DNA of 64,000 nucleotides, from NCBI GenBank assembly GCA_029964075.1, contig CM057135.1, forward strand, positions 5,813,001-5,877,000. Direction: 5' to 3'. The notes under the pieces were generated by a model that was given only the letters and a program-made list of their open reading frames with translations, did not search any database and was not told the DNA's origin. Both the position numbers and the translations under genes were made by a program. Below are positions 55,096-64,000 of this stretch, piece by piece. This stretch comes from Patiria pectinifera. Lineage: Eukaryota > Echinodermata > Asteroidea > Valvatida > Asterinidae. Position 1 is the stretch's first letter. Each line of letters opens with the position of its first letter.

Positions 55096-58000
55096 ACGAT
55101 TACGATACGACAGGTTATAATGGTCGATTTAAAAAAAAAAAAATTTATTCTCGGCGATTCAAAACTCTAGGCAGCCCGAGGATTTTCAAGAGGCTGAGTT
55201 TAGAGCGACGAGGAGAAGAAACAACTTTAGAAACTGGGAACTAATTCCTAGACATTTTAACGACGATTTAGTCAGATTTTTTGATACGCACACAGATCAA
55301 ATTGTAAATAAATCAAGTCAGAATTGAGAGAGCTAAGAGGTTTAAAAGTACAGCTCGCAATCAAAATAAAATACGAAAAAACCAAACCGGATGGTGCGAT
55401 CGAAACGATAGTAGCTTTTCATTTTAGCGATCAGAGAATCGTTTTAAATCAAAGTCAAATAAAACAGGGTTTAAAGGAAGATATCGACCAGCTATTTAGA
55501 AAGGATGAAAGGTATACGAATCAAGGATCAGGTTGGGTTTTAAAAAAGATAATGGCGTTGTATATCAACATCAACAGGTTTAACCCCGTGAGGAGTAGTT
55601 CTTATATTGACCTACCAAAATGTGTCAAACAGAAAACGGCGATGATAAACATTAAAAACAAAGACAATGAGTGTTTTAGATGGTGTTTGAGAGCTGATCT
55701 TGGCTTGAATACGGTTGAAGTAAAAAATAACATAAAAAACGATCCTAAATATAAAATTCATAAAGAAGAACCTGTTGTATACACCAAAGAGGACGGACTC
55801 ACATTTAAAGGCGTTGACTTTCCAACACCGATCGACCAGATACCAAAGATAGAAAGACAAAATATTTTAACGATAAACGTATACGGTTATAAGGAGGAAA
55901 TAAATCCGTTATACGTGTCTAAAAACTATAAACCAGAGCATCACTACTGCTGGATAAATAATTTTTCGAGATTGATTTACAACGTTACAAAACATAAAAG
56001 TAAGAAATATTTTTGTCGAAGGTGCCCGGGTCATTGTAGAACGCAAGTAAAATTAGATAGACACAGGACCGATTGTAACGGTATAGATACACATACGTCA
56101 AAGATTGTATTTCCTACCGCTAAGCGAAAATATGTAAATAACGAGTGGACAGTCGACGAAAACGATGTGCCAATATTACAATTTAAAAACTACAGGTTTA
56201 AACAAAAAACACCGTTTGTAGTTTACGCCGACTTTGAATCGAATTTAGAAAAAAACTCACACGATAAAAAGGACAACACGCAAAAGATTAACATTCACAA
56301 AGCTAGCGGTTATTCGTTGGAAGTAGTTAAATGCGACGGTAAAAATGTGTATCAAGAGACTTATAGAGGCAAAGACGCTTCAACTAGATTTATAACAACG
56401 TTGTTAAAATTACAACGCGATATTAATTGTCTATTTAAAAAAACCAACCCATGAAATTTAACGAGCGAGCTAAAGAACATCATGATAAAACAAACACGTG
56501 TTGGATTTGCGAAAAAACAATTTATCCCAATTACTCGAGCAACTGTCAGTGTCAGAAACCCAAAGAAACAAAAACAGAAAAACAAATAAAAGAATATCAG
56601 TGCGAAAACAAAAAAGGATTTACAGAGTCTAAGTGTCTGAAATGTAAAAACAGAATCAACACATTTAGAAAGGTGAGAGATCACTGCCACGTCACGGGTA
56701 GATATAGAGGTGCCGCGCACGCCTACTGCAATCTAAAATTACAAGTTAAATCGGGTTTTACCCCCATACCGGTCGTCTTTCACAATCTGCAAAATTATGA
56801 CGCTCACAGCTCACTTGATCATGCAGAGTATTTCAGAGTACGAGGATAAAAAGGAAATACAAGGAAGAATATTTCTTTTTCGATCGGAAATATGCGATTT
56901 ATAGACTCGTTTAATGTTATGGCGTCTTCAATGGATAGATTATCTAAAGCCTGTCCAAGAGAGTCGTTTAAACTACTCAGAGAACATTTTAATCGTCAAA
57001 ACATCGACTCGTTGTTACAAAAAGAAATTTATCCGTACGAATACATGGACTCGTTTGACAGAATTCAAGAGACCAGTCTATCACCCATCGAACAGTTTTA
57101 CAGCAGCCTAAAAGACGGAAATATATCACGAGAGGACTATGACAGAGCTTAACTGACGTGGAACGATCACGATTTGTACGTCACTAACGATTTGTACGTC
57201 ACTATTTGTACGTCACTATACTATTACTGGGTTGCGTATTTGAAAACTTTAGGCAAACATGTATTAACAAACTACGCGTTAGATCCAGCTAATTACTACA
57301 CTACACCCGGGTTATCGTTGGACGCATTGTTAAAACACTTAAAAGTAAAACTCGAGTTGTTGACCGATGTCGACAAACATTTGTTTTTTGAGAAAGCGAA
57401 ACGCGGTTGGATATCGAACGTTGGTGGTATGAGATACCACAAAGCCAACAACAAATACCTACCCGACCATAATTTAAAGTAGCCGTCGAGTTACATCACC
57501 TATCTCGACGCAAATAATCTATACGGCTTGGCCGTGAGTCAATACCTGCCGTAAAAAGATTTTGAAGTAGACCTCGATTACCCAGACAATTTCCACGACC
57601 ACAAAAAATATCCCCTAGCGCCGGAAAATATCGTCATACCCAAAGAATGGATGTCTGATTATCAAAACGAGTTATTAGATACCGAACCTAATAGCAACGT
57701 GCAAAAATTAACGTGTACCCTTAATCCAAAGCAAAAATATGTTTTGCACTACGTCACGTTGCAGTTGTATCTCAAACTCGGCTTGAAACTTAAAAAGGTG
57801 CATCGAGTGCTGCAATTTAAACAAGCGCCTTGGATGGCATCTTACATCGACAAAAACACGCAACTTAGAACAAATGCGACCTCTGATTTTGAGAAAGACT
57901 TTTTAAGCTCATGAATAACAGCGTGGTTGGTAAGACGATGGAAAACGTCAGAAACCCAATTGACGGTTACCTACTCAGAGACAATAACGAGGACGATCGA

Positions 58001-58441
58001 GATAAGAGATAAATACCAAGCTATCGTCTCTAAACCGAGCTACAAAACGACGACTTCATTTCCAGAATGCAAATTGTCATTTGTCATAAAGTGCAAGACT
58101 AAAACCGTGTTAAACAAACCCATTCACTGCGGAGTGAGTATCTTGGATGTATCTAAGACGCTGATGTACGATTTTTTTACAACCATTTGAAAGACAAGCA
58201 CAAAGACAAAATCAGGTTGAAGTACGCAGATACAGACAGTTTGGTACTCGTAGTGCACACGGCCGACGCATACAAAGATATGCAACAACACGGGCTGTTA
58301 TACGACCTTTCGAATTATCCGACGGATCATCCTTTGTACGACCCAACCAATAAGAAAGTGATCGGTAAATTTAAAGACAAGTTTGGAGGTAAAATAATTC
58401 AAGAAGTTGTTTGTATAAGACCTAAAATGTACTCATATTTA

Positions 58442-58891
58442 GATGTATCCCCTCCCACCCAGCATGGTACTTTCAAGTGCAGTTCCAGATGTGTTGTCTG
58501 CCATATTCATATCCAGGAGTCTGACTCCTTTTTTTGCCACTCCTCTGTCACTACCCACAGAACCATTGGTAACATCACTTGTAACACCTCTAATGTCATA
58601 TATCTCATTTCTTGCAGGGTCTGTGGAGTGCAGTATGTAGGTGAGCCTAAGAATACGCTCAAGAAGCGTTTCTATGCCCACCGGTCAACGGTCAACACCA
58701 AGAAACTAGACACCCCTGTTGGTCATCACTTCAACCTGCCTAACCACTCCATTTCTGATATGATTTTGCAGGGCATTGAATCTCTTGGCTATCGCAAGGA
58801 CTCAGTTCGCCTCAGCAGAGAGAAAGTGTGGATGAATCGTCTTCGAACTATTCAACCACATGGTCTCAACATCCAACTTGGAAATGATTAA
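58442..58891 (+). pseudogene. Penelope GIY-YIG endonuclease domain
   Basis: HGTFKCSSRCVVCHIHIQES is the Cys-containing linker. NVIYLISCRVCGVQYVGEPK corresponds to the GIY-YIG core (here VIYLI...YVG), followed by RFYAHRST, a conserved Arg-containing helix. The frame runs to a normal stop after IQLGND. Because of the insertion it is fused in frame with the interrupted polB. The RT part is missing. The domain nicks DNA for PLE integration. Confidence 0.85.
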
Positions 58892-59395
58892 TCCTTTTCT
58901 TCCTCCATTGTCTTCTGTTACAGATAATCCACCTGGTCTTCCTTGTTTGTGTTTACCCATCTTCCCCCATCTTTCATCCCTTTCCACCTCCATACTGTTC
59001 CCCCCTGCATCATCCCCATTCACTCTCACACTCGTTTGTCCGTTCCTACTCCCTGTGACCTTTGATCCTTCCCTTTTCTGGTCCCTCCCCTGTTCACACC
59101 AGACCCCTTGTGGTTTGCCATCTCCCTTTGTTTCTTTGTTCTCTCATCCACCCTCCCCTGCATCTTTCCACACCTTTCCCACCTAATCCTCCTTTTGTGT
59201 TTCTTCTTTCAGCCCTGCATGTTTGTGTGCACCCCCGTGTTAATGTATGTACCTCTGTCATTTCTGTTTTAGCCTCTGAAGAAGAACTTGCTAAGTTCGC
59301 AACGTCAGGCCACACTAATTTTTAGATTTATATATTTCAGGTCCATCCAGTCAGTAAGCAGTTTGCGGCAGTCTTACTTTTTTTCATGTTTTTTT
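58442..59395 (+). mobile_element. 5'-truncated Penelope-like element inserted in polB
   Basis: Carries the C-terminal GIY-YIG part of a PLE ORF and its 3' UTR (T/C-rich, with GAAGAACTTGCTAAGTTCGC near 59280). TCATATTTA at 58433-58441 and 59396-59404 is a 9 bp target duplication. Removal restores YSYLTADINLKKAKG in polB. The 5' end is truncated, as is usual for target-primed insertion. Confidence 0.9.
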
Positions 59396-59649
59396 TCATA
59401 TTTAACCGCTGACATCAACCTGAAAAAAGCCAAGGGTGTCACAAAATCGGTCACCTCTAAGAAATTAAAACACCGACACTACTACGACTGCATCTTCAAC
59501 AAGAAATCTCATTACGAAACCATGAGTCACATAAGGTCGGAAAATCATAGCCTTTACACTGTATCTCAAAATAAACTATCGTTGAGTCTGTTGGACACAG
59601 AGGTACATTTTACCGGACGGTATAAACACGATGGCTTTTGGTCACTACG

Positions 59650-60420
59650 GCGGTAACTGTGTGTCCTCGGGTACGACTTGAAGCTCTTGTCTAACAAAAC
59701 TCCTTTTAGGCCGTCTTGCAGGTAATACAGCGTGGGGCCCGTCATCACTTTTTTTCCCGTTAACCATTTTAAATGGACTCGGTTTTTTTTTCAACGTTGA
59801 AGATGTCTACGCTCCAAATGGGATCCGTGGCTCAAAGTACCCCCCTTCTTGTTCGCCCAGGTAATATAAATATCTAACCATAGCGTCTTGCGGTAAATTC
59901 TGCTCTTTAGTTTTAACGGGGTTAGCCGGCGATTGCTTAACCGCCTGTGACGGCGCTTTAGCTAATAATCTTGTCGTTTCGTCATTTATAGCCTTGATCA
60001 CGCCGGGTAATCGCTCGACCCATTGCGTGTTTCTTCTCTCGGGATTTAACATTTCTAGAGCGTACTGATGACCAAACAGTCTTTCGGCTAGCGTTCGATT
60101 AAATCTTTCTTCGATACCCTGCGATCGGTGATTTCCAGGTTCGCCGACGATAATCGCGACGTTTTTTGAGGTCATCAATTGTTTAAAACCGCCTTTAAAT
60201 TCGGTACCGGCGTCTACTCTCAAACTCTCGCGAAGTACTCGTAGGCCTAGGTACATACGCAGGACCCGGTAGATAAATTTGCTAGACTGCTTGTTTTTCA
60301 AGCCAATCTCTGATTACCTTTTTATCGATTTTGTTTTTTTCGTGTAAATTGTCGACGGCGCTTTCACCTCTCCAATAACCGCTCGGGCTATAATACAGTT
60401 AAGATAATGTTTTCATATTA
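59650..60420 (-). pseudogene. Polinton integrase
   Basis: Minus-strand N-terminal part near 60420-60290 reads YPSGYWRGESAVDNL then WLEKQAV. The catalytic part has RVDAGTEFKGGF (second Asp) and GIEERFNRTLAERLFGHQYA (Glu). The section with the first catalytic Asp is deleted near 60240-60270. A chromodomain-like C-terminus (GPTLYYLQDGLK, VPEDTQLPP in the adjacent frame) reaches 59650 and overlaps the polB 3' end tail to tail. Polinton integrases insert with 6 bp duplications. Confidence 0.85.
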
Positions 60421-60447
60421 TTTAATATAAAAGACGTTTATAATAAT

Positions 60448-60816
60448 ATGGCTAGCGTTGCTATGATGAAAGGAAGCGCGATCGTAAATGTCTTAGCTTT
60501 TACTGATTCAATTTTTTTATTTTCAAATTTAAAAGTCGACGAGGAGCGTAAGAGACACGATTTAGCGATAGAACAACTCGCAGCCGCCAAAGATCGGTGG
60601 CAACGAGAACGAACGAAATATCTAGATTTTCTCAACGAACGTATCAGAAAACAAAATGCCTCTAAAGAAACCTTTTCCGACGTAGACCGAGCGTTGCGTT
60701 ACTAAAACAAAGTGAGTGGACATTCTACCGAACTACCCGTAGGACTGCAACGCAAACCCAAACTCGAAAATTTTTACGAGCCTAGCGATCAACAAATAGA
60801 GAGAGAACCTGCGTAA
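60448..60816 (+). pseudogene. Polinton PX-like small protein
   Basis: MASVAMMKGSAIVNVLAFTD opens a short hydrophobic segment; then a charged helix (DEERKRHDLAIEQLAAAKDR) and LDFLNERIRKQN. An in-frame TAA at 60703-60705 interrupts, after which the same frame continues through LENFYEPSDQQIERE to TAA at 60814-60816. The pattern matches small conserved Polinton proteins of unknown function. It lies between integrase and capsid gene, reading toward the capsid gene. Confidence 0.7.
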
Positions 60817-60849
60817 AGATACATTTAAATTTAAAACTCTTTGTAAATA

Positions 60850-61818
60850 AAAGCAGGCTATTAAAAATACCCTGATCTATCAAGGGTGCGAGAAAAGAGG
60901 TGGTCATCACCCACAATCCAAGTAGTATATCGGCGGGGCGACGCTGAGGGTCAAGTTTCCTCAATTGGGTGTAGACGATGTGATCGTACCCGGCACTTGT
61001 AAACTAGCTTTCAATTTAGAACTCGACGCTGAAAGCGACAACAATAAAACTATTTTTGGCAATTTAGCCAGAAATTTAGTCGGCGAAATCAGCGTCAGAC
61101 TTCAAGGTTACGAAATCGTGAGTTATCGTCACGCCGACGTGTATCACAACTTTAAAGACAACTGGCTCAACAGCTCGACAGTGGCGTACTCTGGCATAGA
61201 AAGAGAAAACGTGTCTAAACTAAGAACGGGGGCTGGGGATGCTGACTTTGCATCACCCTTTTTACGTCGGCGATGTATTTTATCTCAGACTTGACTCTCG
61301 AATACGAAGTGGTGACCAACAGAGACCTAGCTATCACCGTAAGAAATAAACACTGGGGTTTAATGCAATACCTGTTTGATAAAATCCACTCGCTGGAAGT
61401 TGGATCTGTCAACAAGTCGGACACGCTTTGGAATGTCGTCGTCAATCAACCCATCAGGAGTCTCAAGGTATTTTGTTTTTGTTTAAAGATCCCGCGGTCA
61501 AAAATCCCCAGCGATTTTACAATCCAAAAATAACCAAAACATTGGTGACCTTAGAAGGTAAACCAAATCAACTCTACAGTCAAGGCATGTTTCAGTATCA
61601 ACACTAAAATGAAATTAGTAAGTTATTTGGAGACAGCGATACCGAAAGCGGGCGCGGAGTAGCTAAAGACTTAAATTTACCTAAAAGACAAGTACGGCAT
61701 CAACATTTAATTTATCAGAGAAGCTGAAAGCCAAGGTGACCTCACGATGTACATATTTTTAATCATGGATGCTCAATTGAACTTGGAAGACGGGAATTTT
61801 AAATCTCTGTTAAGTTAA
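60850..61818 (+). pseudogene. Polinton capsid-like protein
   Basis: LRVKFPQLGVDDVIVPGTCK and FNLELDAESDNNKTIFGNLA, then SVRLQGYEIVSYRHADVYHN, form the beta-rich N-terminal part. ISDLTLEYEVVTNRDLAITV follows at 61273. MYIFLIMDAQLNLEDGNFKS ends at TAA 61816-61818. A TAG near 60924, a deletion near 61245-61280 and later frameshifts disable it. Position between PX-like protein and ATPase and the VPGT-L-F motif suggest a Polinton jelly-roll capsid protein. Major versus minor capsid is not settled by inspection. Confidence 0.7.
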
Positions 61819-61819
61819 A

Positions 61820-61941
61820 ATGGCACAGCCGCATTGCGCTTTAATCGTCGGCAAAACAAATTCGGGTAAAACCAAATGGATTTTGGATCTGTTAGAGTCG
61901 GACTATAAAAACGTATTTGAAGCGATAGTCATCATTTGCAG
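61820..61941 (+). pseudogene. Polinton packaging ATPase, truncated
   Basis: Starts MAQPHCALIVGKTNSGKTKW, with Walker A (GKTNSGKT), and continues DLLESDYKNVFEAIVIIC, typical of Polinton FtsK/HerA-type ATPases. Similarity stops at about 61941 where unrelated sequence begins, so only about 40 residues remain and Walker B is gone. Its ATG is one base after the capsid-like gene stop. Confidence 0.8.
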
Positions 61942-62460
61942 TAGGAGGTGGAGGGTACGGCGACAAATCCCATTATCTCCCCCCTATTATCCCCCTTTTA
62001 TCAGAGATATGCTGCACACATGTACATGTAACACCAAAGCGCGGGGAAACTTGCCAGGATCGCATCGGGGAAAACAGCGGCGGTTTTCTTTTGAAAGTAG
62101 GGACTGTAAGTAGGACAACAACAAACAAAAATACGGACAACGGAAACGTTACTACTCATGCTAGAAGTTTGATATGAAAAGGTGTCAGGAAGTGTTTTGT
62201 GAAGACATGAAAGACAAAATGTCTTGTTTATCTTGTCGGAAGCATCAGCGATTGGTGTTGCAGTCCGGCGTTAAAAAAATGGCTTGGCTTTACAACACTC
62301 CCAAAACAGAAGTAATATATGTATGGCATTATTTCTTGGCTTACATACAAGCTACTTTTATGGGTTTTTTGGCAGCAACTTGAAACTTAACTTTGAGAAT
62401 ACACTTTTGTTGTTTAAAAAAAGTTTTTCCACCTTTTTATTTCACTGCATATCACCACCG
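61942..62460. other. Unassigned sequence replacing the Polinton right end
   Basis: No gene recognised. The break in the ATPase marks its left border. It may be the interior of the hAT-like element whose terminus is at 62461-62536, but the other terminus is not visible. Confidence 0.4.
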
Positions 62461-62536
62461 AATATTCGAATTCGAAAATAAATATTCGAATATTCGATTA
62501 TCGATCGAATATTCGAATATTCGGCACAGCCCTAGG
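62461..62536. mobile_element. hAT-like terminus (ATTCGAATATTCG repeats)
   Basis: The minus strand begins TAGGGCTGTGCCGAATATTC and continues as overlapping GAATATTCG palindromes. The form GGGCTGTGCCGAATATTCG is typical of hAT-type termini. It interrupts the Penelope ORF right after EIHKHDTV. The opposite end was not found, so the element is partial. Confidence 0.6.
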
Positions 62537-64000
62537 ACAGTGTCATGTTTGTGGATCTCAATAGCTTCTCTGATACGACGGGTGTACCAGTGTTTCTCTG
62601 GGGCTATAATTTCCGCTTGTTCCCAATCCACAACATGATCCAGATCAGCAGAGTGTTTGACAATTGCCGATTTGTCAAGTTCCCCTCTGCGGCCGTGAGC
62701 TATGTGTTCTTTAAGCCTGGTAGTGAGGTCTCTGCCGGTCTCGCCAATGTACACTTTGCCACATGAGCAAGGTATTCGGTAAACTCCTGCTTGACTTCTC
62801 GGGTTGTGCTTGTCTTTGTGGGTGTACAATTTCGTTTCGAGTTTGTTGCGAGTTCGGTAGTAGACCTTAATATTGGCTTCACGGAGGATTCGCTGGATCT
62901 TGTGTGATGCATGGCCAATATATGGAAGGAGTGCAACCGGCATGTCGGGTGTGTTCAGCGTCTGTGACATGCTCGAATCCGGTGCGAGGCTGTGTTTCTT
63001 TGGTCTGTACCCATTGTCTCTTAGCACTTTATTGAGGTGCTTCAGTTCGGATTGTAGGTGTTCATCATCACTGATGATATGTGCCCTTCGAAGTAGGGTG
63101 CGGTTCACCGAGGTTTTCACTGATGGTGGGTGGAATGAACGAGCATTGAGGTATCGGTCTGTATGTGTAGGTTTCCTGTATACAGAGTGCCCAAGTGAAC
63201 CATCTGCCCGTTTGGAAATGAGTACATCAAGGAAAGGCAAAGAATCGGATGTCTCAGTTTCCATGGTGAATTGTATACTCGGGTGTTGTTGGTTGAGATG
63301 GCGGAGGAAACCATCGAGCTTGTCCGGGCCATGTGGCCATATGATGAATGTATCATCTACGTATCGAAGCCATAACTTAGGTTGGAATTGAGCAGTTGCC
63401 AAAATTTTTTGCTCGAAATCTTCCATGAAGATGTTAGCCAGGACTGGGGAAAGTGGGGACCCCATAGGAGTGCCTGAAGCCTGTTGATAGTAATTGTCTC
63501 TCCATTGGAAGTACGTAGACTTTACGCAAGTCAGGAGAAGATCATAGATTTGATCTGGCGTTAAGCTGGTTCTTTCCGCGAGTGTGCCGTCTTGTTTGAG
63601 TATCGACTTGGTTACGAGGCATGCTTCTTCAGCCGGTACATTAGTGAATAAAGATTTGACATCAAAACTTACTAGCATGTCTGCGGATTGTAATTTAATT
63701 CCCTTTATGGTGTCGATGAACCCTGCTGAATTGGGTACATGGTGAGGCGTTTTTCCCACGAGTGGGTATAGGAGCTTTGTTAAGTGTTGTGCGAGGTTGT
63801 AGGTTGGGGAACCTCATGACGACACAATAGGTCGGAGCGGTTTGTCCGGTTAATGGATCTTTGGTTGGCCAAAGAATCTTGGGCATTTCGAGCTGGATGG
63901 ACGAAGATGCCTGTATAATGAAGTCGGTAAGGCTGAGCTGCGATTTAAGGAGAGTAGTTTTGCGGCAACTTTCCTTTCGACTGCTGGAATGGGATTTTTC
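62537..64000 (-). pseudogene. Penelope-like element ORF (RT + GIY-YIG)
   Basis: From the right window edge the minus strand reads ALPTSLYRHLRPSSSKCPRF and GSPTYNLAQHL, with two in-frame stops near 63846 and 63816. An intact 435-codon frame follows from 63759. RT motifs: LVSFDVKSLFTNVP (A), ASGTPMGSPLSPVLANIFME (B) and LWLRYVDDTFIIWP (catalytic YVDD). SDSLPFLDVLI and YRKPTHTDRYLN are typical of PLE. The GIY-YIG domain is AGVYRIPCSCGKVYIGETGR...TTRLKEH. The C-terminus is cut by the hAT-like terminus, which adds 20 or so foreign residues. Different family from the fragment in polB. Confidence 0.9.

Larger units (their letters stand above)
54140..59655 (+). pseudogene. Polinton DNA polymerase B
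   Basis: N-terminal basic region (YEAQFKNLRKKTLHELKRIV near 54280-54345), then after the foldback the 55324-56454 frame. That ends in the exonuclease motif PFVVYADFESNL. 56451-56849 holds a Cys-rich HNH-like insert (RDHCHVTGRYRGAAHAYCN) and ExoII VFHNLQNYDAH. Polymerase motifs follow: YLDANNLYGLAVS (A, about 57505), NNSVVGKTMENV (B, about 57915) and RLKYADTDSLVLVV (C, about 58215-58255). After the Penelope insertion the C-terminus resumes at 59405 and ends near GINTMAFGHYGG (59655). There are at least seven frame breaks. It would replicate Polinton DNA from a protein primer. Confidence 0.9.
54140..61945 (+). mobile_element. Polinton/Maverick relic
   Basis: Protein-primed type B DNA polymerase, retroviral-type integrase on the opposite strand, a small PX-like gene, a capsid-like gene and an FtsK/HerA-type ATPase appear in the order and orientation expected for a Polinton. 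polB is interrupted by a 743 bp foldback and a 954 bp Penelope fragment. All genes carry frameshifts or stops, and the ATPase is cut off at about 61941. Terminal repeats could not be found. Confidence 0.92.

Noticed and set aside
54140-61945. Integrated infectious virus
   Set aside because: polB, integrase, capsid-like gene and ATPase together are the standard Polinton set; every gene is broken, so it is a decayed transposon.

Overview
The window is animal nuclear DNA, AT-rich and made almost entirely of transposable elements. Intron/exon structures, APE-type LINEs, Ty3 and DIRS retroelements, Penelope-like elements, a Polinton, an ISL2EU DNA transposon and a tRNA-derived SINE occur together. 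This mix suits a marine invertebrate such as an echinoderm, hemichordate, cephalochordate or cnidarian; the sequence alone does not decide which. No intact host gene, rRNA, tRNA gene or CRISPR array was recognised. Almost every coding region is broken by stops, frameshifts or insertions.

Layout. 1-4975: a minus-strand LINE (LINE-A) split by a TA-flanked MITE. 5300-6500: Pro/Gln-rich sequence and a CAG-type minisatellite. 6575-13816: a plus-strand Ty3 element (Ty3-A), whose leader holds a telomere-repeat MITE and whose reverse transcriptase is split by a second LINE (LINE-E). 15010-37614: a 22.6 kb nested stack. Its outer shell is an ISL2EU transposon of about 5.5 kb, with matching terminal inverted repeats, a SWIM/YqaJ gene and a THAP transposase gene. 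Into it went Ty3-B (15389-28068) and a 4.45 kb TIR element (31639-36091) carrying a three-exon gene. Ty3-B has a Harbinger-like element in its 3' LTR, itself holding a DIRS relic, and a mariner-like element in gag, itself carrying a hAT MITE. The 4.45 kb element holds a telomere-repeat MITE and two foldback elements.

37615-52600: fragments including Ty3-C, LINE-B (split by a 921 bp element with a 6 bp target duplication), a SINE, a TCCGAC-rich inverted-repeat element, a SCAN-related gag, a stray Polinton capsid fragment and pieces of two more LINEs. 52816-53355: a 12-unit satellite. 54140-61945: a decayed Polinton (DNA polymerase B, integrase, small PX-like gene, capsid-like gene, packaging ATPase), with a 743 bp foldback and a truncated Penelope element inside polB. 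62461-64000: a hAT-like terminus and a Penelope-like element with RT and GIY-YIG domains, running off the right edge.

Many insertions can be placed to the base, because taking out the element plus one target copy restores the interrupted reading frame (LINE-A, LINE-B, ISL2EU transposase, the cargo gene, Ty3-B gag, polB twice). The window is therefore a readable record of the order of transposition. The items most worth following are the 4.45 kb TIR element with its host-like gene, an SGNH-hydrolase ORF at the env position of Ty3-B, and a group of small inverted-repeat elements built from TCCGAC motifs with 8 bp target duplications.
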